Below, one piece after another: positions 1 through 10,270 of a stretch of DNA of 64,000 bases. The stretch covers positions 153,845-217,844 of the forward strand of contig JAPLRZ010000047.1 of NCBI GenBank assembly GCA_026398895.1, in the 5' to 3' direction. Within the stretch, counting starts at the first letter, position 1; the number at the start of each line of letters is the position of its first letter. A model generated the notes under the pieces. The model was not told where the DNA came from. It searched no databases and saw only the letters and a program-made list of their open reading frames with translations. The position numbers and the translations under genes were made by a program. The stretch comes from Methylococcales bacterium. GTDB taxonomy: Bacteria > Pseudomonadota > Gammaproteobacteria > Methylococcales > Methylomonadaceae.

Positions 1-441
1 TTACGCGCCATTGATGCGAACGAGCCATTAATTATTCGCTCACCCGAAGCGACGCGCCCGTGGCAACACGTTTTAGAACCTTTATCAGGTTATTTGCTGT
101 TAGCTGAACGCTTATTTACTGACGGTGCGGATTTTGCCGAAGCGTGGAATTTTGGTCCACTCGATGAAGATGCGCGTTCAGTGCGTTGGATTATTGAGCA
201 GTTGGCAACACATCGTCCTGATGTAAACTGGCAATGTGAGCCAGCCCCTCAAGCACACGAAGCTCATTATTTAAAATTGGACAGCAGTAAAGCAGGGCAG
301 CGTTTACAATGGCAACCGTGCTGGCGATTAGCGACCGCATTACAAAAAACCCTCGCATGGCACGAAGCATGGCGCGAGGGTCAAGATATGCAGGTTTTAA
401 CATTGGCGCAAATTCACGGATATACTCATGGCACGATTTGA
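1..441 (+). CDS. rfbG: CDP-glucose 4,6-dehydratase, C-terminal part (cut by window edge)
   Basis: Frame 1 is open from the first base to the stop at 439-441, so the gene begins outside the window and only the last 146 residues are seen. The stretch RSPEATRPWQHVLEPLSGY followed by LLLAERL is characteristic of RfbG-type CDP-glucose 4,6-dehydratases, SDR enzymes that make CDP-4-keto-6-deoxy-glucose in the cytoplasm. The NAD-binding motif and the catalytic YxxxK lie upstream and cannot be checked. The next gene starts inside its 3' end (14-base overlap), so the two are translationally coupled. A related NDP-sugar dehydratase cannot be fully excluded, but the C-terminal signature favours RfbG. Confidence 0.85.
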   Translation, partial: LRAIDANEPLIIRSPEATRPWQHVLEPLSGYLLLAERLFTDGADFAEAWNFGPLDEDARSVRWIIEQLATHRPDVNWQCEPAPQAHEAHYLKLDSSKAGQRLQWQPCWRLATALQKTLAWHEAWREGQDMQVLTLAQIHGYTHGTI

Positions 442-988
442 TTTTATCCCCACGCCGTTGCAAGGTTTGCTGGTCGTACAACGCCTAGCCATCAGTGACG
501 CACGCGGATTTTTATCACGGTTTTATTGTGCAGACGAATTTCGTGAGATGGGAGTGAGCAAACCCATTGCGCAAATAAATCATACCCTGACACGGCAACA
601 AGGCGCGGTGCGCGGCTTACATTTTCAACACTCTCCCTACTCAGAAACCAAATTAGTCAGTTGTCTACATGGTGAAATATGGGATGTTGCCGTTGACCTG
701 CGCTATAATTCCCCGACTTTTTTACACTGGCATGGTGAAATGCTCAGTGCGGACAATCGCAAAAGCTTGTTAATTCCAGACGGTTACGCACATGGTTTTC
801 AAACCTTAACGCCTGATTGTGAGTTAATTTATTTGCACACCGAAGCGTATCATCCCGAAGCAGAAGGCGGTTTGTCAGTGACTGATCCACGTTTAAACAT
901 TACTTGGCAGCTGCCTATCAGCGAATTATCGCCGCGTGACGCTAACCATCCTCTTATTAGCTCAGATTTTCATGGAATTGTGTTATGA
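428..988 (+). CDS. RmlC-type NDP-4-keto-6-deoxysugar 3,5-epimerase
   Basis: The 186-residue protein has the length and cupin pattern of dTDP-4-dehydrorhamnose 3,5-epimerase. RGLHFQ carries the expected catalytic His65, and IPDGYAHGF at about 116-124 is the family signature. No RmlA/RmlB/RmlD partners are in the window, and the gene overlaps an rfbG end, so the substrate is more likely CDP-4-keto-6-deoxyglucose or its derivative than the dTDP-sugar (inference). It overlaps its upstream neighbour by 14 bases and the following methyltransferase by 4, so it sits inside a coupled sugar-modification block. Confidence 0.85.
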   Translation: MARFDFIPTPLQGLLVVQRLAISDARGFLSRFYCADEFREMGVSKPIAQINHTLTRQQGAVRGLHFQHSPYSETKLVSCLHGEIWDVAVDLRYNSPTFLHWHGEMLSADNRKSLLIPDGYAHGFQTLTPDCELIYLHTEAYHPEAEGGLSVTDPRLNITWQLPISELSPRDANHPLISSDFHGIVL

Positions 989-2211
989 AATGCCGCCACT
1001 GCCACACCGAGTTAAGTTTATCGTTTATTGATTTAGGGGCAGCACCGCCGTCTAATGCTTATCTGACGCTATCCAGTTTATCCACATCCGAAAAACACTA
1101 TCCATTGCGCGTACTGGTATGTGGTGAATGTTGGTTAGTGCAAACCGAAGATTATGCCAATGTCGATGAATTATTTTCAGCAGATTATGCTTATTTCAGT
1201 TCTTTTTCTAGCAGTTGGTTAGCTCATGCCGAACTTTATGTTACCACCATGATAGCCCGATTCGCCTTAACGGCTAACGCACTGGTTATTGAAGTTGCCG
1301 CAAATGACGGTTATTTATTGCAATACGTTAAAGCACGCGGTGTGCATTGCTTAGGCATTGAGCCTACCACCAGCACTGCGAATGCCGCTAGAGCTAAAGG
1401 CATAGACATTATTGAAGATTTTTTCGGCGTGGCATTAGCGCAAACTTTAGTTGAACAAGGCAAAGCCGCTGATTTAACTGCCGCCAATAATGTCTTAGCC
1501 CACGTTCCTGACATTAATGATTTTGTCGCAGGTTTCGCGCTGTTATTAAAACCATCAGGCGTTGCCACCTTTGAATTTCCACATTTATTGCGTTTAGTCG
1601 CTGATAACCAATTTGATACTATTTATCACGAACATTATTCCTACCTATCACTGACCGCCGTACAACGTATTTTTGCTGACAATGGCTTGCAAGTATTTGA
1701 TGTTGAAGAACTGACTACCCACGGTGGTAGTTTGCGCGTTTACGCACAACGCAGTGATGTCGGTGAACGCGCTGTTAGTCCGAATGTGGCGCGATTATTA
1801 GCGATTGAAACGAAGGCAGGTATCACCACGCCTGCGTTTTATAGCGGCTTTCAAGCCCGCGCGGATAAAGTAAAAAATGATTTTCTACGCTTTTTGATTG
1901 ATGCTAAACAAGCAGGTAAAACAATAGCGGCTTACGGCGCGGCAGCAAAAGGCAACACACTATTAAATTATGCAGGCGTACGCCCTGATTTATTGCCTTA
2001 TGTAGTAGATCGCAATCCTGCCAAACAACACAAATTCTTACCCGCCAGCCGTATTCCCATCGTTGACGAAATTCAACTGCAACAAACCAAACCTGATTAT
2101 GTGGTGATTTTACCGTGGAATTTACGCACCGAAATCATGGCACAACTGGCATATATTCGTGACTGGGGTGGACAGTTTGTTACCGCCGTACCCAAATTGG
2201 TGATTGAATGA
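985..2211 (+). CDS. SAM-dependent sugar C-methyltransferase (TylC3/NovU-like)
   Basis: This 408-residue protein has the three-part layout of deoxysugar C-methyltransferases. There is an N-terminal zinc-binding segment (C3, C6, then the VCGEC pair near residue 47), a Rossmann methyltransferase core with VIEVAANDGYLL at about residue 100, and a C-terminal Methyltransf_14-type domain (AYGAAAKGNTLLN). Family members add a methyl group to C-3 or C-5 of NDP-4-keto-deoxysugars. The placement after a dehydratase and an epimerase and before an aminotransferase fits a branched-chain sugar pathway (inference). It starts in an ATGA overlap with the epimerase gene. Confidence 0.88.
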   Translation: MKCRHCHTELSLSFIDLGAAPPSNAYLTLSSLSTSEKHYPLRVLVCGECWLVQTEDYANVDELFSADYAYFSSFSSSWLAHAELYVTTMIARFALTANALVIEVAANDGYLLQYVKARGVHCLGIEPTTSTANAARAKGIDIIEDFFGVALAQTLVEQGKAADLTAANNVLAHVPDINDFVAGFALLLKPSGVATFEFPHLLRLVADNQFDTIYHEHYSYLSLTAVQRIFADNGLQVFDVEELTTHGGSLRVYAQRSDVGERAVSPNVARLLAIETKAGITTPAFYSGFQARADKVKNDFLRFLIDAKQAGKTIAAYGAAAKGNTLLNYAGVRPDLLPYVVDRNPAKQHKFLPASRIPIVDEIQLQQTKPDYVVILPWNLRTEIMAQLAYIRDWGGQFVTAVPKLVIE

Positions 2212-3314
2212 ACGAAAAAATTTATTACACAAAACCGTCCATTACGGAAAAAGAAATTGAATATGCAACTGATGCCGCTAGAAATGGTTGGGGTGATCGT
2301 TGCTATGAATATATCAATCGATTTGAACAGGGTTTTAAACAACATTTAGCCGTTAATCATGCGATTGCTACCTCAAGTTGTACGGGGGCAATGCATATCG
2401 GGCTTGCCGCGCTGGGTGTAGGATTAGGTGATGAAGTAATATTAGCTGACACCAATTGGATAGCCACTGCCGCACCTATTACTTACTTAAGTGCAACACC
2501 TGTTTTTGTCGATATTTTGCCCGACACTTGGTGTATTGATCCTGTGCAAGCCGAAGCAGCGATTACATCAAAAACTAAAGCGATAATTGCCACCCATCTC
2601 TATGGCAATTTATGTGACATGGATGCCTTAATCGCACTGGGTAATAAATATGGTATTCCCATTATCGAAGATGCTGCCGAAGCCATTGGTTCAGTTTATA
2701 AAGGCAAACGTGCTGGCTCAATGGGTATGTTTGGGGTGTTTTCTTTTCATGGCACAAAAACGCTAACTACGGGCGAAGGAGGTATGTTCGTCACTAATAA
2801 TAGCGAGCTTTACGAAACCGTTTTGACATTAAACAATCATGGGCGTTCACGCAACCAAACAAAACAATTTTGGCCTGATATGATTGGCTTTAAATATAAA
2901 ATGTCCAATATTCAGGCGGCAATTGGTTGTGCGCAGATGGAAAGAATTGAAAGTCTCATTAATCGTAAACGAGAAATATTTTCTTTTTACGCCGATAATT
3001 TACAGCAATTTAATAAAATTCATTTGAATCCAGAAAAGAAAAATACTTTAAATGGATATTGGATGCCAACTGTAGTTTTCGATAAAAAAACACAGATTAC
3101 TAGAGAAATATTAATTGATGTTTTTTCTAAAGAAAATATAGATGCTCGTGTTTTCTTTTATCCCCTTAGCTCATTATCAATGTTTACCCCAGTTGCCAAT
3201 TATAATTCTTATGATATTCCAACGCGTGCAATTAATCTTCCATCCTATGATGAGATGACAAAAGAAAATCAAATTTCTATTATTGATTGTATTAAAAAAA
3301 TAATTAATGAATAG
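2208..3314 (+). CDS. DegT/DnrJ/EryC1/StrS-family sugar aminotransferase
   Basis: The 368-residue protein is a PLP-dependent aminotransferase of the sugar family. Lys184 in SFHGTKTLTTGEGG is the Schiff-base lysine and Asp155 in IIEDAAEA should contact the cofactor ring nitrogen. Such enzymes convert NDP-4-keto (or 3-keto) sugars to amino sugars using glutamate. It overlaps the C-methyltransferase gene by 4 bases and the acetyltransferase gene by 8, which suggests amination then N-acylation of the same sugar. Similarity to perosamine or bacillosamine synthases is clear, but which sugar it makes cannot be told from sequence alone. Confidence 0.9.
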   Translation: MNEKIYYTKPSITEKEIEYATDAARNGWGDRCYEYINRFEQGFKQHLAVNHAIATSSCTGAMHIGLAALGVGLGDEVILADTNWIATAAPITYLSATPVFVDILPDTWCIDPVQAEAAITSKTKAIIATHLYGNLCDMDALIALGNKYGIPIIEDAAEAIGSVYKGKRAGSMGMFGVFSFHGTKTLTTGEGGMFVTNNSELYETVLTLNNHGRSRNQTKQFWPDMIGFKYKMSNIQAAIGCAQMERIESLINRKREIFSFYADNLQQFNKIHLNPEKKNTLNGYWMPTVVFDKKTQITREILIDVFSKENIDARVFFYPLSSLSMFTPVANYNSYDIPTRAINLPSYDEMTKENQISIIDCIKKIINE

Positions 3315-3969
3315 AAAAAAATATATTTTATGGGGAGCTACGGGGCAAGCTAAAGTATTGGCGGATATAATTCACAGTGCTGGTGGAATTATATCTAAAA
3401 TATTCGATAATAACCGCATTGCTAGCCCATTAAATAATGTTGAAATAGGCTATGGTATAAGCGATTTTGAAAGTTGGTTAACGACTGTTAAAGATATTAA
3501 TGCCTATTCTGCTATTGCTGCTATAGGCGGAGAAAGAGGCTTTGATAGATTTGAATTTTATCAATTATTTTGTAATAAAGGACTCGCTGTCCCTTCAATT
3601 TTTCATCAAACCGCTTTTGTGAGTCAATCTGCAAAACTCGGTGAAAATGTGCAAATTTTGGCAAATGCTTTTGTAGGTGTCGAAGTTGTAATTGGACATG
3701 CGTCTATTATTAATAGCAACGCCAGTGTAGATCATGAATGTATTTTAGGTATAGGCACACATATTGCCCCAGCCGCAACCTTATGTGGTTGCGTCACCGT
3801 TGGTGATTTTTCAATGCTAGGGGCGGGCAGTACCGTGTTACCCCGAATTAATATCGGTTCAAATGTTATTATTGGAGCTGGTTCTGTTGTTACTAAAGAT
3901 ATTCCAAATAATGTGATTGCTTATGGTAATCCTGCAAAAATAATTAGGAGACGCGAAATTGTTAGATGA
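3307..3969 (+). CDS. PglD/NeuD-family sugar acetyltransferase
   Basis: The 220-residue protein has the PglD layout: an N-terminal nucleotide-sugar-binding half starting LWGATGQAKVLADII, then a left-handed beta-helix of hexapeptide repeats from about residue 100 (LGENVQILANAFVG to YGNPAKII). PglD-type enzymes acetylate the amino group of UDP-4-amino sugars using acetyl-CoA. The overlap with the aminotransferase gene makes N-acylation of its product the simplest reading. The DNA here is noticeably more AT-rich than the flanking gmd and fcl genes, which may indicate separate transfer. Confidence 0.85.
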   Translation: MNRKKYILWGATGQAKVLADIIHSAGGIISKIFDNNRIASPLNNVEIGYGISDFESWLTTVKDINAYSAIAAIGGERGFDRFEFYQLFCNKGLAVPSIFHQTAFVSQSAKLGENVQILANAFVGVEVVIGHASIINSNASVDHECILGIGTHIAPAATLCGCVTVGDFSMLGAGSTVLPRINIGSNVIIGAGSVVTKDIPNNVIAYGNPAKIIRRREIVR

Positions 3970-4714
3970 AAATTTAGTGACAGAAATGTCAAAAGATACT
4001 GAATTACAAGAAATTAAACGAGTTTTTTTTAATAAAACCTGTGAATATAAATATTCTTATAATTTTTCATGGATGGATAGACCTATTATTCAATATCCAC
4101 AAGACATCGTAGCGATGCAGGAATTGATTTTTGAGGTCAAACCCGATTTAATTATTGAAACAGGTATTGCACACGGTGGTTCTCTGGTATTCAGTGCGTC
4201 TATGCTGGCACTTCTGGACATGACTGACGCAATAGAAACGGGTACAACTATTAATCCAGTGCAATCTGAGCGTAAAGTACTAGGTATTGACATCGATATT
4301 CGCGCCCACAATCGCGCTGCTATCGAAGCGCATCCAATGGCATCACGCATTCAAATGATTCAAGGCTCCAGTATCGCACCCAACATCATTGAACAAGTTA
4401 GGCAAATCGCAAAAGATTATTCGCGCATCTTAATTTGCCTAGATTCTAATCATACTCACGACCATGTCTTAGCAGAATTACAAGCCTACGCATCACTGAC
4501 CAGCGTGGGTAGTTATTGCGTTGTTTTTGACACTGTCATTGAAGATATGCCAGATGATCTGTTTCCGAATAGACCGTGGGGACAAGGCAATAATCCTAAA
4601 ACTGCTGTATGGGAATATCTGAAAAACCACCATGAATTTGAAATCGATCAAAGTATTCACAATAAATTATTAATAACTGTCGCTCCTGATGGTTATTTAA
4701 AACGAGTACGCTGA
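3959..4714 (+). CDS. CmcI-like (cephalosporin hydroxylase family) methyltransferase, TTG start
   Basis: The 251-residue protein resembles the cephalosporin hydroxylase/CmcI family, whose members include SAM-dependent O-methyltransferases of sugars and natural products. The glycine-rich [13 protein letters not shown] near residue 65 is the SAM loop, and [12 protein letters not shown] near residue 160 is the family's conserved acidic and histidine segment. The start is probably the TTG at 3959: AGGAG lies 8 bases upstream at 3946-3950, and the next in-frame ATG (3989) would trim 10 residues. It overlaps the acetyltransferase gene by 11 bases and the gmd gene by 1. O-methylation of a sugar in this glycan is the likely role (inference). 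Confidence 0.78.
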   Translation: MLDENLVTEMSKDTELQEIKRVFFNKTCEYKYSYNFSWMDRPIIQYPQDIVAMQELIFEVKPDLIIETGIAHGGSLVFSASMLALLDMTDAIETGTTINPVQSERKVLGIDIDIRAHNRAAIEAHPMASRIQMIQGSSIAPNIIEQVRQIAKDYSRILICLDSNHTHDHVLAELQAYASLTSVGSYCVVFDTVIEDMPDDLFPNRPWGQGNNPKTAVWEYLKNHHEFEIDQSIHNKLLITVAPDGYLKRVR

Positions 4715-5808
4715 TGAATAACCCGCAAAAAGTCGCCCTTATCACAGGTATTACAGGTCAAGACGGCTCTTATTTAGCTGAATTTTTACTGGAACAAGGC
4801 TATATCGTGCATGGCATAAAACGCCGTTCTTCGCTGTTTAATACCGCGCGTATCGATCATTTATACCGTGATACCCATGAACAAGATGTGCGGTTTTTTT
4901 TACATCATGGTGATTTAACGGATTCATCTAATCTTATTCGTATAATTCAACAAACCCAACCTGATGAAATTTATAATCTCGCCGCGCAAAGTCACGTTGC
5001 GGTATCGTTTGAAGTGCCTGAATACACCGCTAATTCTGACGCGCTGGGTACATTGCGCATACTTGAAGCGATACGCATTTTAGGCTTAGAGAAGAAAACT
5101 CGTTTTTATCAAGCGTCCACCTCCGAGTTATACGGGCAAGTACAAGAAACCCCACAAACAGAAACTACGCCGTTTTATCCACGTTCACCTTATGCAGTAG
5201 CTAAATTATATGCGTACTGGATCACGGTCAATTACCGCGAAGCCTATGGAATGTTTGCTTGTAACGGCATATTATTCAATCATGAATCGCCTGTGCGCGG
5301 TGAAACGTTTGTGACCCGCAAAATTACCCGCGCCTTAGCGCGTATCAAATTGGGCTTACAGGAATGTTTGTATTTAGGCAATATGAACGCGCTACGCGAC
5401 TGGGGACACGCCAAAGATTATGTCGAAGCGCAATGGTTGATGTTGCAACAAGACCAGCCCGAAGATTTTGTTATCGCTTCTGGCGAGCAATACAGCGTGC
5501 GTCAGTTTGTTGATTTTGCGGCGCGTGAACTTGATATGACCATTCGTTGGGAAGGGCAGGGCGTTGATGAAAAAGGTTACGACGCGGCGGGCAAGTGTAT
5601 TGTGCAGGTTGAAGCGCGTTATTTCCGTCCTACCGAAGTGGAAACTTTATTAGGCGATTCTAGTAAAGCCAAAAATAAATTAGGTTGGACTCCGAAAATT
5701 TCCTTTCAGGAATTAGTACAAGAAATGGTACGCGAGGATTTTAAAGCCGCTGAACGCGATGAATTGGTCAAGCAGCACGGTTTTGGTGTGTATGATTACA
5801 ATGAATAA
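4714..5808 (+). CDS. gmd: GDP-mannose 4,6-dehydratase
   Basis: This 364-residue SDR makes GDP-4-keto-6-deoxy-mannose from GDP-mannose. The NADP motif GITGQDG is at 12-18. STSELYG near 135-141 supplies the catalytic Ser/Thr and Glu, and Tyr160-x3-Lys164 (YAVAK) completes the active site. The length and the [13 protein letters not shown] segment are typical of Gmd. The next gene is the GDP-fucose synthase, so the pair should deliver GDP-L-fucose to the glycan. A second Gmd-like paralogue is encoded at 10267-11256. Confidence 0.96.
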   Translation: MNNPQKVALITGITGQDGSYLAEFLLEQGYIVHGIKRRSSLFNTARIDHLYRDTHEQDVRFFLHHGDLTDSSNLIRIIQQTQPDEIYNLAAQSHVAVSFEVPEYTANSDALGTLRILEAIRILGLEKKTRFYQASTSELYGQVQETPQTETTPFYPRSPYAVAKLYAYWITVNYREAYGMFACNGILFNHESPVRGETFVTRKITRALARIKLGLQECLYLGNMNALRDWGHAKDYVEAQWLMLQQDQPEDFVIASGEQYSVRQFVDFAARELDMTIRWEGQGVDEKGYDAAGKCIVQVEARYFRPTEVETLLGDSSKAKNKLGWTPKISFQELVQEMVREDFKAAERDELVKQHGFGVYDYNE

Positions 5809-6739
5809 AAACGCCAAAATCTATGTCGCTGGACATCGCGGCATGGTGGGTTCTGCGCTAGTTAGAAAACTACAAGCCCAAGACTATCAACACATTGTCG
5901 TCCGCACCTCCAGTGAGCTGGATTTAACCAATCAAGCCGCTGTTGCAGATTTTTTTGCTCATGAAAAACCAGATTATGTATTTTTAGCAGCCGCTAAAGT
6001 CGGTGGCATACACGCCAATAACACCTACAGAGCAGAGTTTATTTATCAAAACTTAATGATAGAAAGCAATGTAATTCACAGTGCTTACCTTAATAAAGTG
6101 ACTAAACTGTTATTTTTGGGTTCATCGTGCATTTATCCAAAACTAGCTCCTCAGCCACTGAAAGAAGAGTATTTACTGATGGGTTTATTAGAACCGACTA
6201 ACGAACCTTATGCGATTGCCAAAATTGCAGGTATTAAACTCTGTGAGGCTTACCGTAGCCAATACGGTTGCAATTTTATCTCCGTCATGCCAACCAATCT
6301 TTATGGTACTAACGATCATTATGACTTAAATAACAGTCATGTATTGCCCGCGCTGTTGCGTAAATTTCATACGGCTAAATTGGAAAACGCAGCTACGGTA
6401 GAAATATGGGGATCGGGAATGCCTAAACGTGAGTTTTTACACGTTGATGATTTAGCTGATGCCTGTTTTTACCTCATGCAATATTACGATGAAGCTGAGC
6501 TAATCAATATTGGTACAGGTGAAGACATGACTATTAACGGCCTTGCTCTGCTGATAAAAGACATTGTTGGTTATACTGGCGACACAATATTTGATGCCAC
6601 TAAACCCGATGGCACACCGCGTAAACTCATGGATGTCAGTAAACTCCACACCTTAGGCTGGCAGCATAGCGTTGGATTAGCCGATGGTATAAAAGCGGTT
6701 TATGAGCCGCTTAAACACATACCTTCTGACGCTTGGTAA
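5801..6739 (+). CDS. fcl: GDP-L-fucose synthase
   Basis: This 312-residue SDR is the bifunctional epimerase-reductase that turns GDP-4-keto-6-deoxy-mannose into GDP-L-fucose. GHRGMVGSA at 11-19 is the NADP loop. LGSSCIYPK contains Ser108 and Cys110, and Tyr137-x3-Lys141 (YAIAK) is the SDR pair. These match the Ser, Cys, Tyr and Lys of E. coli GDP-fucose synthase. The ATG at 5801 is preferred over the upstream in-frame ATG at 5759, which would put 14 atypical residues before the Rossmann strand. It overlaps gmd by 8 bases. Confidence 0.95.
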   Translation: MNKNAKIYVAGHRGMVGSALVRKLQAQDYQHIVVRTSSELDLTNQAAVADFFAHEKPDYVFLAAAKVGGIHANNTYRAEFIYQNLMIESNVIHSAYLNKVTKLLFLGSSCIYPKLAPQPLKEEYLLMGLLEPTNEPYAIAKIAGIKLCEAYRSQYGCNFISVMPTNLYGTNDHYDLNNSHVLPALLRKFHTAKLENAATVEIWGSGMPKREFLHVDDLADACFYLMQYYDEAELINIGTGEDMTINGLALLIKDIVGYTGDTIFDATKPDGTPRKLMDVSKLHTLGWQHSVGLADGIKAVYEPLKHIPSDAW

Positions 6740-6773
6740 CAAGCTTGCACTCCATATTATTAATTATTACTCC

Positions 6774-8255
6774 ATGTCACTAAAAAAAAACGTATTTGCT
6801 AATTACTTAGGACAGGCGTGGACAGCATTAATGGGTTTAGCCTTCGTGCCTCTGTATATCAAATACTTAGGCATGGAAGCCTATGGATTAATCGGCATAT
6901 TCACGTTATTGCAAGCATGGCTCACGTTGCTTGATATGGGCATGACTCCAACCTTAAGCCGAGAAATGGCGCGTTATACCGCAGGGGCGCACAGTGCGCA
7001 ATCGATTCGCGATTTGCTACGCACGATGGAGTTCATCTGTTTTGCACTCGCTATTTTTGTGTGTGGCTTGCTTTGGCTATGCGCACCTTGGTTATCAGAG
7101 CATTGGTTACAGACAGAAAAAATATCCGCTGAACAATTAGCGCAAGCGATTTCAGTAATGGGTTTGGTTATCGCCTTACGTTTTGTTGAAGGCGTTTATC
7201 GAGGGGCAATCGTAGGCTTACAACAACAAGTTTGGTTGAATGTAGCAGGCGCATTATTAGCCACTTTGCGTTCAGTCGGTGCAGTTTTAATATTAATTTG
7301 GATTGCACCCACTATTGAATTATTTTTTCTCTGGCAAGGTGCAGTGTCGGTGATTACTATTATTGCATTCATTATTGCCACTTATCGTCATTTACCCATT
7401 AGTAACCATGTAGCTCAATTTTCTTTGTTACAGCTAAAAGCTATTTGGCGATTTGCAAGTGGCATGATGGCAATTACTCTGCTGTCATTACTATTAACGC
7501 AAGTCGATAAAATCATACTTTCACGGTTATTAAGCTTAGAACTATTTGGCTATTACACCCTAGCAGGCATTGTTGCAAGCATACTTAGTCAATTAATCAC
7601 CCCAATTACCCAGGCCTACGCACCCCGTTTTACTGAATTAGTAACCCAAGACGATACTGCTGGGCTAATAAAGAGTTATCATCAAAGTGCGCAACTAATC
7701 AGTGTATTAATTATTCCAGCCACTATAATACTGATCCTTTTTGGTAAAAATCTATTATTACTGTGGACGGGAAATCCACTGCTGGCTGAAAATGCCGCGC
7801 CATTAGTAGCATTACTGGCGTTAGGTACCATGTTAAATGGCTTTATGCACATTCCTTATTTTCTCACCTTAGCGTATGGTTGGACAAAATTCGCCCTATA
7901 CCAAAATATTATCGCCGTCATTTTGTTAGTGCCGTCTACGATTTGGGCAAGTCTACATTATGGTGCGATAGGAGCGGCTTGGATATGGGTAATATTAAAT
8001 GCAGGTTATGTGTTGATTGCTGTTCATTTTTTGTATAGACGGTTATTAGTCACGGAAAAATGGCGTTGGTATGGAAAAGATATTATATTACCAACGCTAG
8101 GAGCAGGTGTGATAACGTGGCTTTGTATGTTGGTACAGCCTGCTGTTGAGAGCAAATTAATATGGCTAGCTTGGTTATCAATAACAGGAGTATTTATAGT
8201 TGCTGGCGCATGGATTGCATCATCAAAGTTACTCTCAGTAAAACAAATGGATTAG
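6774..8255 (+). CDS. wzx: Wzx-type polysaccharide flippase (MOP/PST family)
   Basis: The protein has about 493 residues and roughly 12 hydrophobic segments. The N-terminal pattern (KNVFANYLGQAWTALMGLAF followed by VPLYIKYLG) is typical of O-antigen and exopolysaccharide flippases, which move lipid-linked repeat units across the inner membrane. The ATG at 6774 is chosen because the longer frame from 6702 would overlap fcl by 38 bases and add a non-family N-terminus. No Wzy polymerase was found nearby, so chain assembly may use a distant polymerase. Confidence 0.88.
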   Translation: MSLKKNVFANYLGQAWTALMGLAFVPLYIKYLGMEAYGLIGIFTLLQAWLTLLDMGMTPTLSREMARYTAGAHSAQSIRDLLRTMEFICFALAIFVCGLLWLCAPWLSEHWLQTEKISAEQLAQAISVMGLVIALRFVEGVYRGAIVGLQQQVWLNVAGALLATLRSVGAVLILIWIAPTIELFFLWQGAVSVITIIAFIIATYRHLPISNHVAQFSLLQLKAIWRFASGMMAITLLSLLLTQVDKIILSRLLSLELFGYYTLAGIVASILSQLITPITQAYAPRFTELVTQDDTAGLIKSYHQSAQLISVLIIPATIILILFGKNLLLLWTGNPLLAENAAPLVALLALGTMLNGFMHIPYFLTLAYGWTKFALYQNIIAVILLVPSTIWASLHYGAIGAAWIWVILNAGYVLIAVHFLYRRLLVTEKWRWYGKDIILPTLGAGVITWLCMLVQPAVESKLIWLAWLSITGVFIVAGAWIASSKLLSVKQMD

Positions 8256-8261
8256 TAATAA

Positions 8262-9152
8262 ATGAAAGCGTGTACACCATTAGTGACTATTGGCATTCCT
8301 ACTTACAATAGAGCTGAACTGTTAAGGCGGTCAATAGAATCGGCTTTGTGCCAAGATTACGCCATGATTGAAGTGATTATCTCAGATAATGCCTCGACCG
8401 ATAATACACGAGCTGTCTGCCAAGCATTTTGTCATAAAAATGATGCTGTGAAGTATATTGCGCAATCGTCTAACATAGGTGCATCGGCAAACTTTGCTGA
8501 TGTTTTAAAAAGGGCTACTGGTAAGTATTTTATGTGGTTAGGAGATGATGACTGGATAGATACTTCATATATAAGTCATTGCGTGTCCTTGTTAGAAACA
8601 TATCCAGACCTGAGTTTAGTGAGTGGCACACCGATATATTATCAAAATGGAATAAAATCGTATGTTGGTAAGGTATTCGATTTATTGGAAAACTCATGGG
8701 CTATTAGAGTTGCTCATTATTACGCAGCGGTGGCTGATAATGGTATGTTTTACGGATTAATGCGTACTGTACAACTTCAGCAACTTACTGCTCCAAACGT
8801 TATGGGAGGAGATTGGCATTTACTCGCAAATATAGTATCCATTGGAAAAACTAGAATGAGTACCGTAGTATCTGTACATAGAGAACTTGGTGGCGCAACT
8901 ACGAGTTACCAGCAAATTGTAAAGTCGCTGGGATTACCAGCAATTCAAGCTATTTTTCCAATGACAACAATAGCATTAAGTGCATTTGACAATATTGTTT
9001 TTAAAGGAACTACCTATAAAAAACGACATATTTTGATTAGAATAATAGTGGCAGGTACTGTGTTTTTGCTGGTGATTGCTAAACCTAGTTTAGGTTATGT
9101 CAGAGGAGCGAAGCGTTTATTCAAACGTAGCATTCTGTTTTTCGCTAAATAA
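8262..9152 (+). CDS. Family 2 glycosyltransferase
   Basis: The 296-residue protein begins with the GT-A fold signature: VTIGIPTYNRAELLRRSIES, then VIISDNASTDNT, and the metal-binding-type WLGDDDW near residue 92. It should move a sugar from a nucleotide donor to a lipid-linked acceptor on the cytoplasmic face. Donor and acceptor are unknown. A basic, hydrophobic C-terminus (last 35 residues) suggests membrane association. It starts 6 bases after the flippase stop, within the same + strand operon. Confidence 0.85.
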   Translation: MKACTPLVTIGIPTYNRAELLRRSIESALCQDYAMIEVIISDNASTDNTRAVCQAFCHKNDAVKYIAQSSNIGASANFADVLKRATGKYFMWLGDDDWIDTSYISHCVSLLETYPDLSLVSGTPIYYQNGIKSYVGKVFDLLENSWAIRVAHYYAAVADNGMFYGLMRTVQLQQLTAPNVMGGDWHLLANIVSIGKTRMSTVVSVHRELGGATTSYQQIVKSLGLPAIQAIFPMTTIALSAFDNIVFKGTTYKKRHILIRIIVAGTVFLLVIAKPSLGYVRGAKRLFKRSILFFAK

Positions 9153-9178
9153 ATAATCAGAACACTGAATAATACAAA

Positions 9179-10270
9179 ATGAAAATAGCCTTCGATTCAC
9201 AGATATTCACCTTGCAAGAGTATGGTGGTATTTCACGTTATATCTGTAGCCTTGCCACACATCTAGCGGAGTTGGATGGCATAGAAACTAGCATCATTGC
9301 GCCTTTCTATATTAATGCGTATCTTGAAAATTTACCCAACGGCATAGTATCAGGAGTCAAAATACCCAAGATACCTAAAACAGGGAGAGTTTTTCATCAG
9401 AGTAGCTTATGGTTAGCCCGCAGTGCTATCTCAAAACTCGCGCCACACATTGTGCATGAAACCTACTTCACAGAAAATTCTGTCGCACCTAAAGGCGTGC
9501 GTACTGTGGTGACTGTTTACGATATGATTCATGAGTTATTTCCCGAAGCGTTTTCTAAGCAGGATAAAACCTCAGCACAAAAGCGTATAGCAACACAAAG
9601 GGCAGATCACGTTATTTGTATTTCTGAAAGCACTCGAAAAGATTTGTTGGAGCTTTTTGATTTACCAGAAGACAAAGTATCGGTTGTTTATCTTGGTTTT
9701 GATAACTTGATTCCAGTACACTCAGAAACGCATAAAACCAAACCTTATCTGCTCTATGTCGGACAACGTGGCGGCTATAAAAACTTTGACGGTTTTTTAC
9801 GCGCTTATGCCAGTTCATTGTGGTTGCGTGATAATTTTGATGTGCTATGTTTTGGGGGCGGTGCGTTTTCAAGTGCTGAAAAAAAGCTGTTTGCTGATTT
9901 AATACTGTCTGAAAATGCGATAACACAGATAAATGGCAGTGATAGTAAACTCGCTGACTGTTATCGCGGTGCAGCATTGTTTGTTTATCCGTCGCTTTAT
10001 GAAGGCTTTGGTATTCCACCATTAGAGGCAATGTCTCTGGGTTGCCCCGTTGCTTGTAGTAATAATAGTTCCATTCCAGAAGTGGTTGCTGAGGCAGGCG
10101 AATATTTTGATCCTAACGATATTGATTCTATGCGTATCGCGATGGAGCGAGTATTAAATTCACCCGCAAGACGTGCTGAGCTAATTGACTTTGGGATTGC
10201 GCGTCGCGCTCGATTCTCATGGCAGCGTTGTGCCGAGGAAACATTGGCTATTTATAGGAATTTAAGGTGA
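9179..10270 (+). CDS. GT4-type (GT-B fold) glycosyltransferase
   Basis: The 363-residue protein starts MKIAFDSQIFTLQEYGGISR, the usual opening of the mannosyltransferase-like GT4 group. The C-terminal donor-binding half shows VYPSLYEGFGIPPLEAMSLG with the E-x7-E pair. YVGQRGGYKNF, near residue 195, is another family landmark. It probably adds one sugar of the repeat unit from a GDP- or UDP-sugar. Its stop overlaps the start of the next gene as GTGA. It is likely part of GDP-sugar use given the flanking Gmd homologues (inference). Confidence 0.88.
   Translation: MKIAFDSQIFTLQEYGGISRYICSLATHLAELDGIETSIIAPFYINAYLENLPNGIVSGVKIPKIPKTGRVFHQSSLWLARSAISKLAPHIVHETYFTENSVAPKGVRTVVTVYDMIHELFPEAFSKQDKTSAQKRIATQRADHVICISESTRKDLLELFDLPEDKVSVVYLGFDNLIPVHSETHKTKPYLLYVGQRGGYKNFDGFLRAYASSLWLRDNFDVLCFGGGAFSSAEKKLFADLILSENAITQINGSDSKLADCYRGAALFVYPSLYEGFGIPPLEAMSLGCPVACSNNSSIPEVVAEAGEYFDPNDIDSMRIAMERVLNSPARRAELIDFGIARRARFSWQRCAEETLAIYRNLR

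Noticed and set aside
9612..10031. A 139-codon minus-strand frame
   Set aside because: It lies wholly inside the GT4 gene on the other strand. Its His/Gln-rich composition reflects reverse reading of coding DNA.
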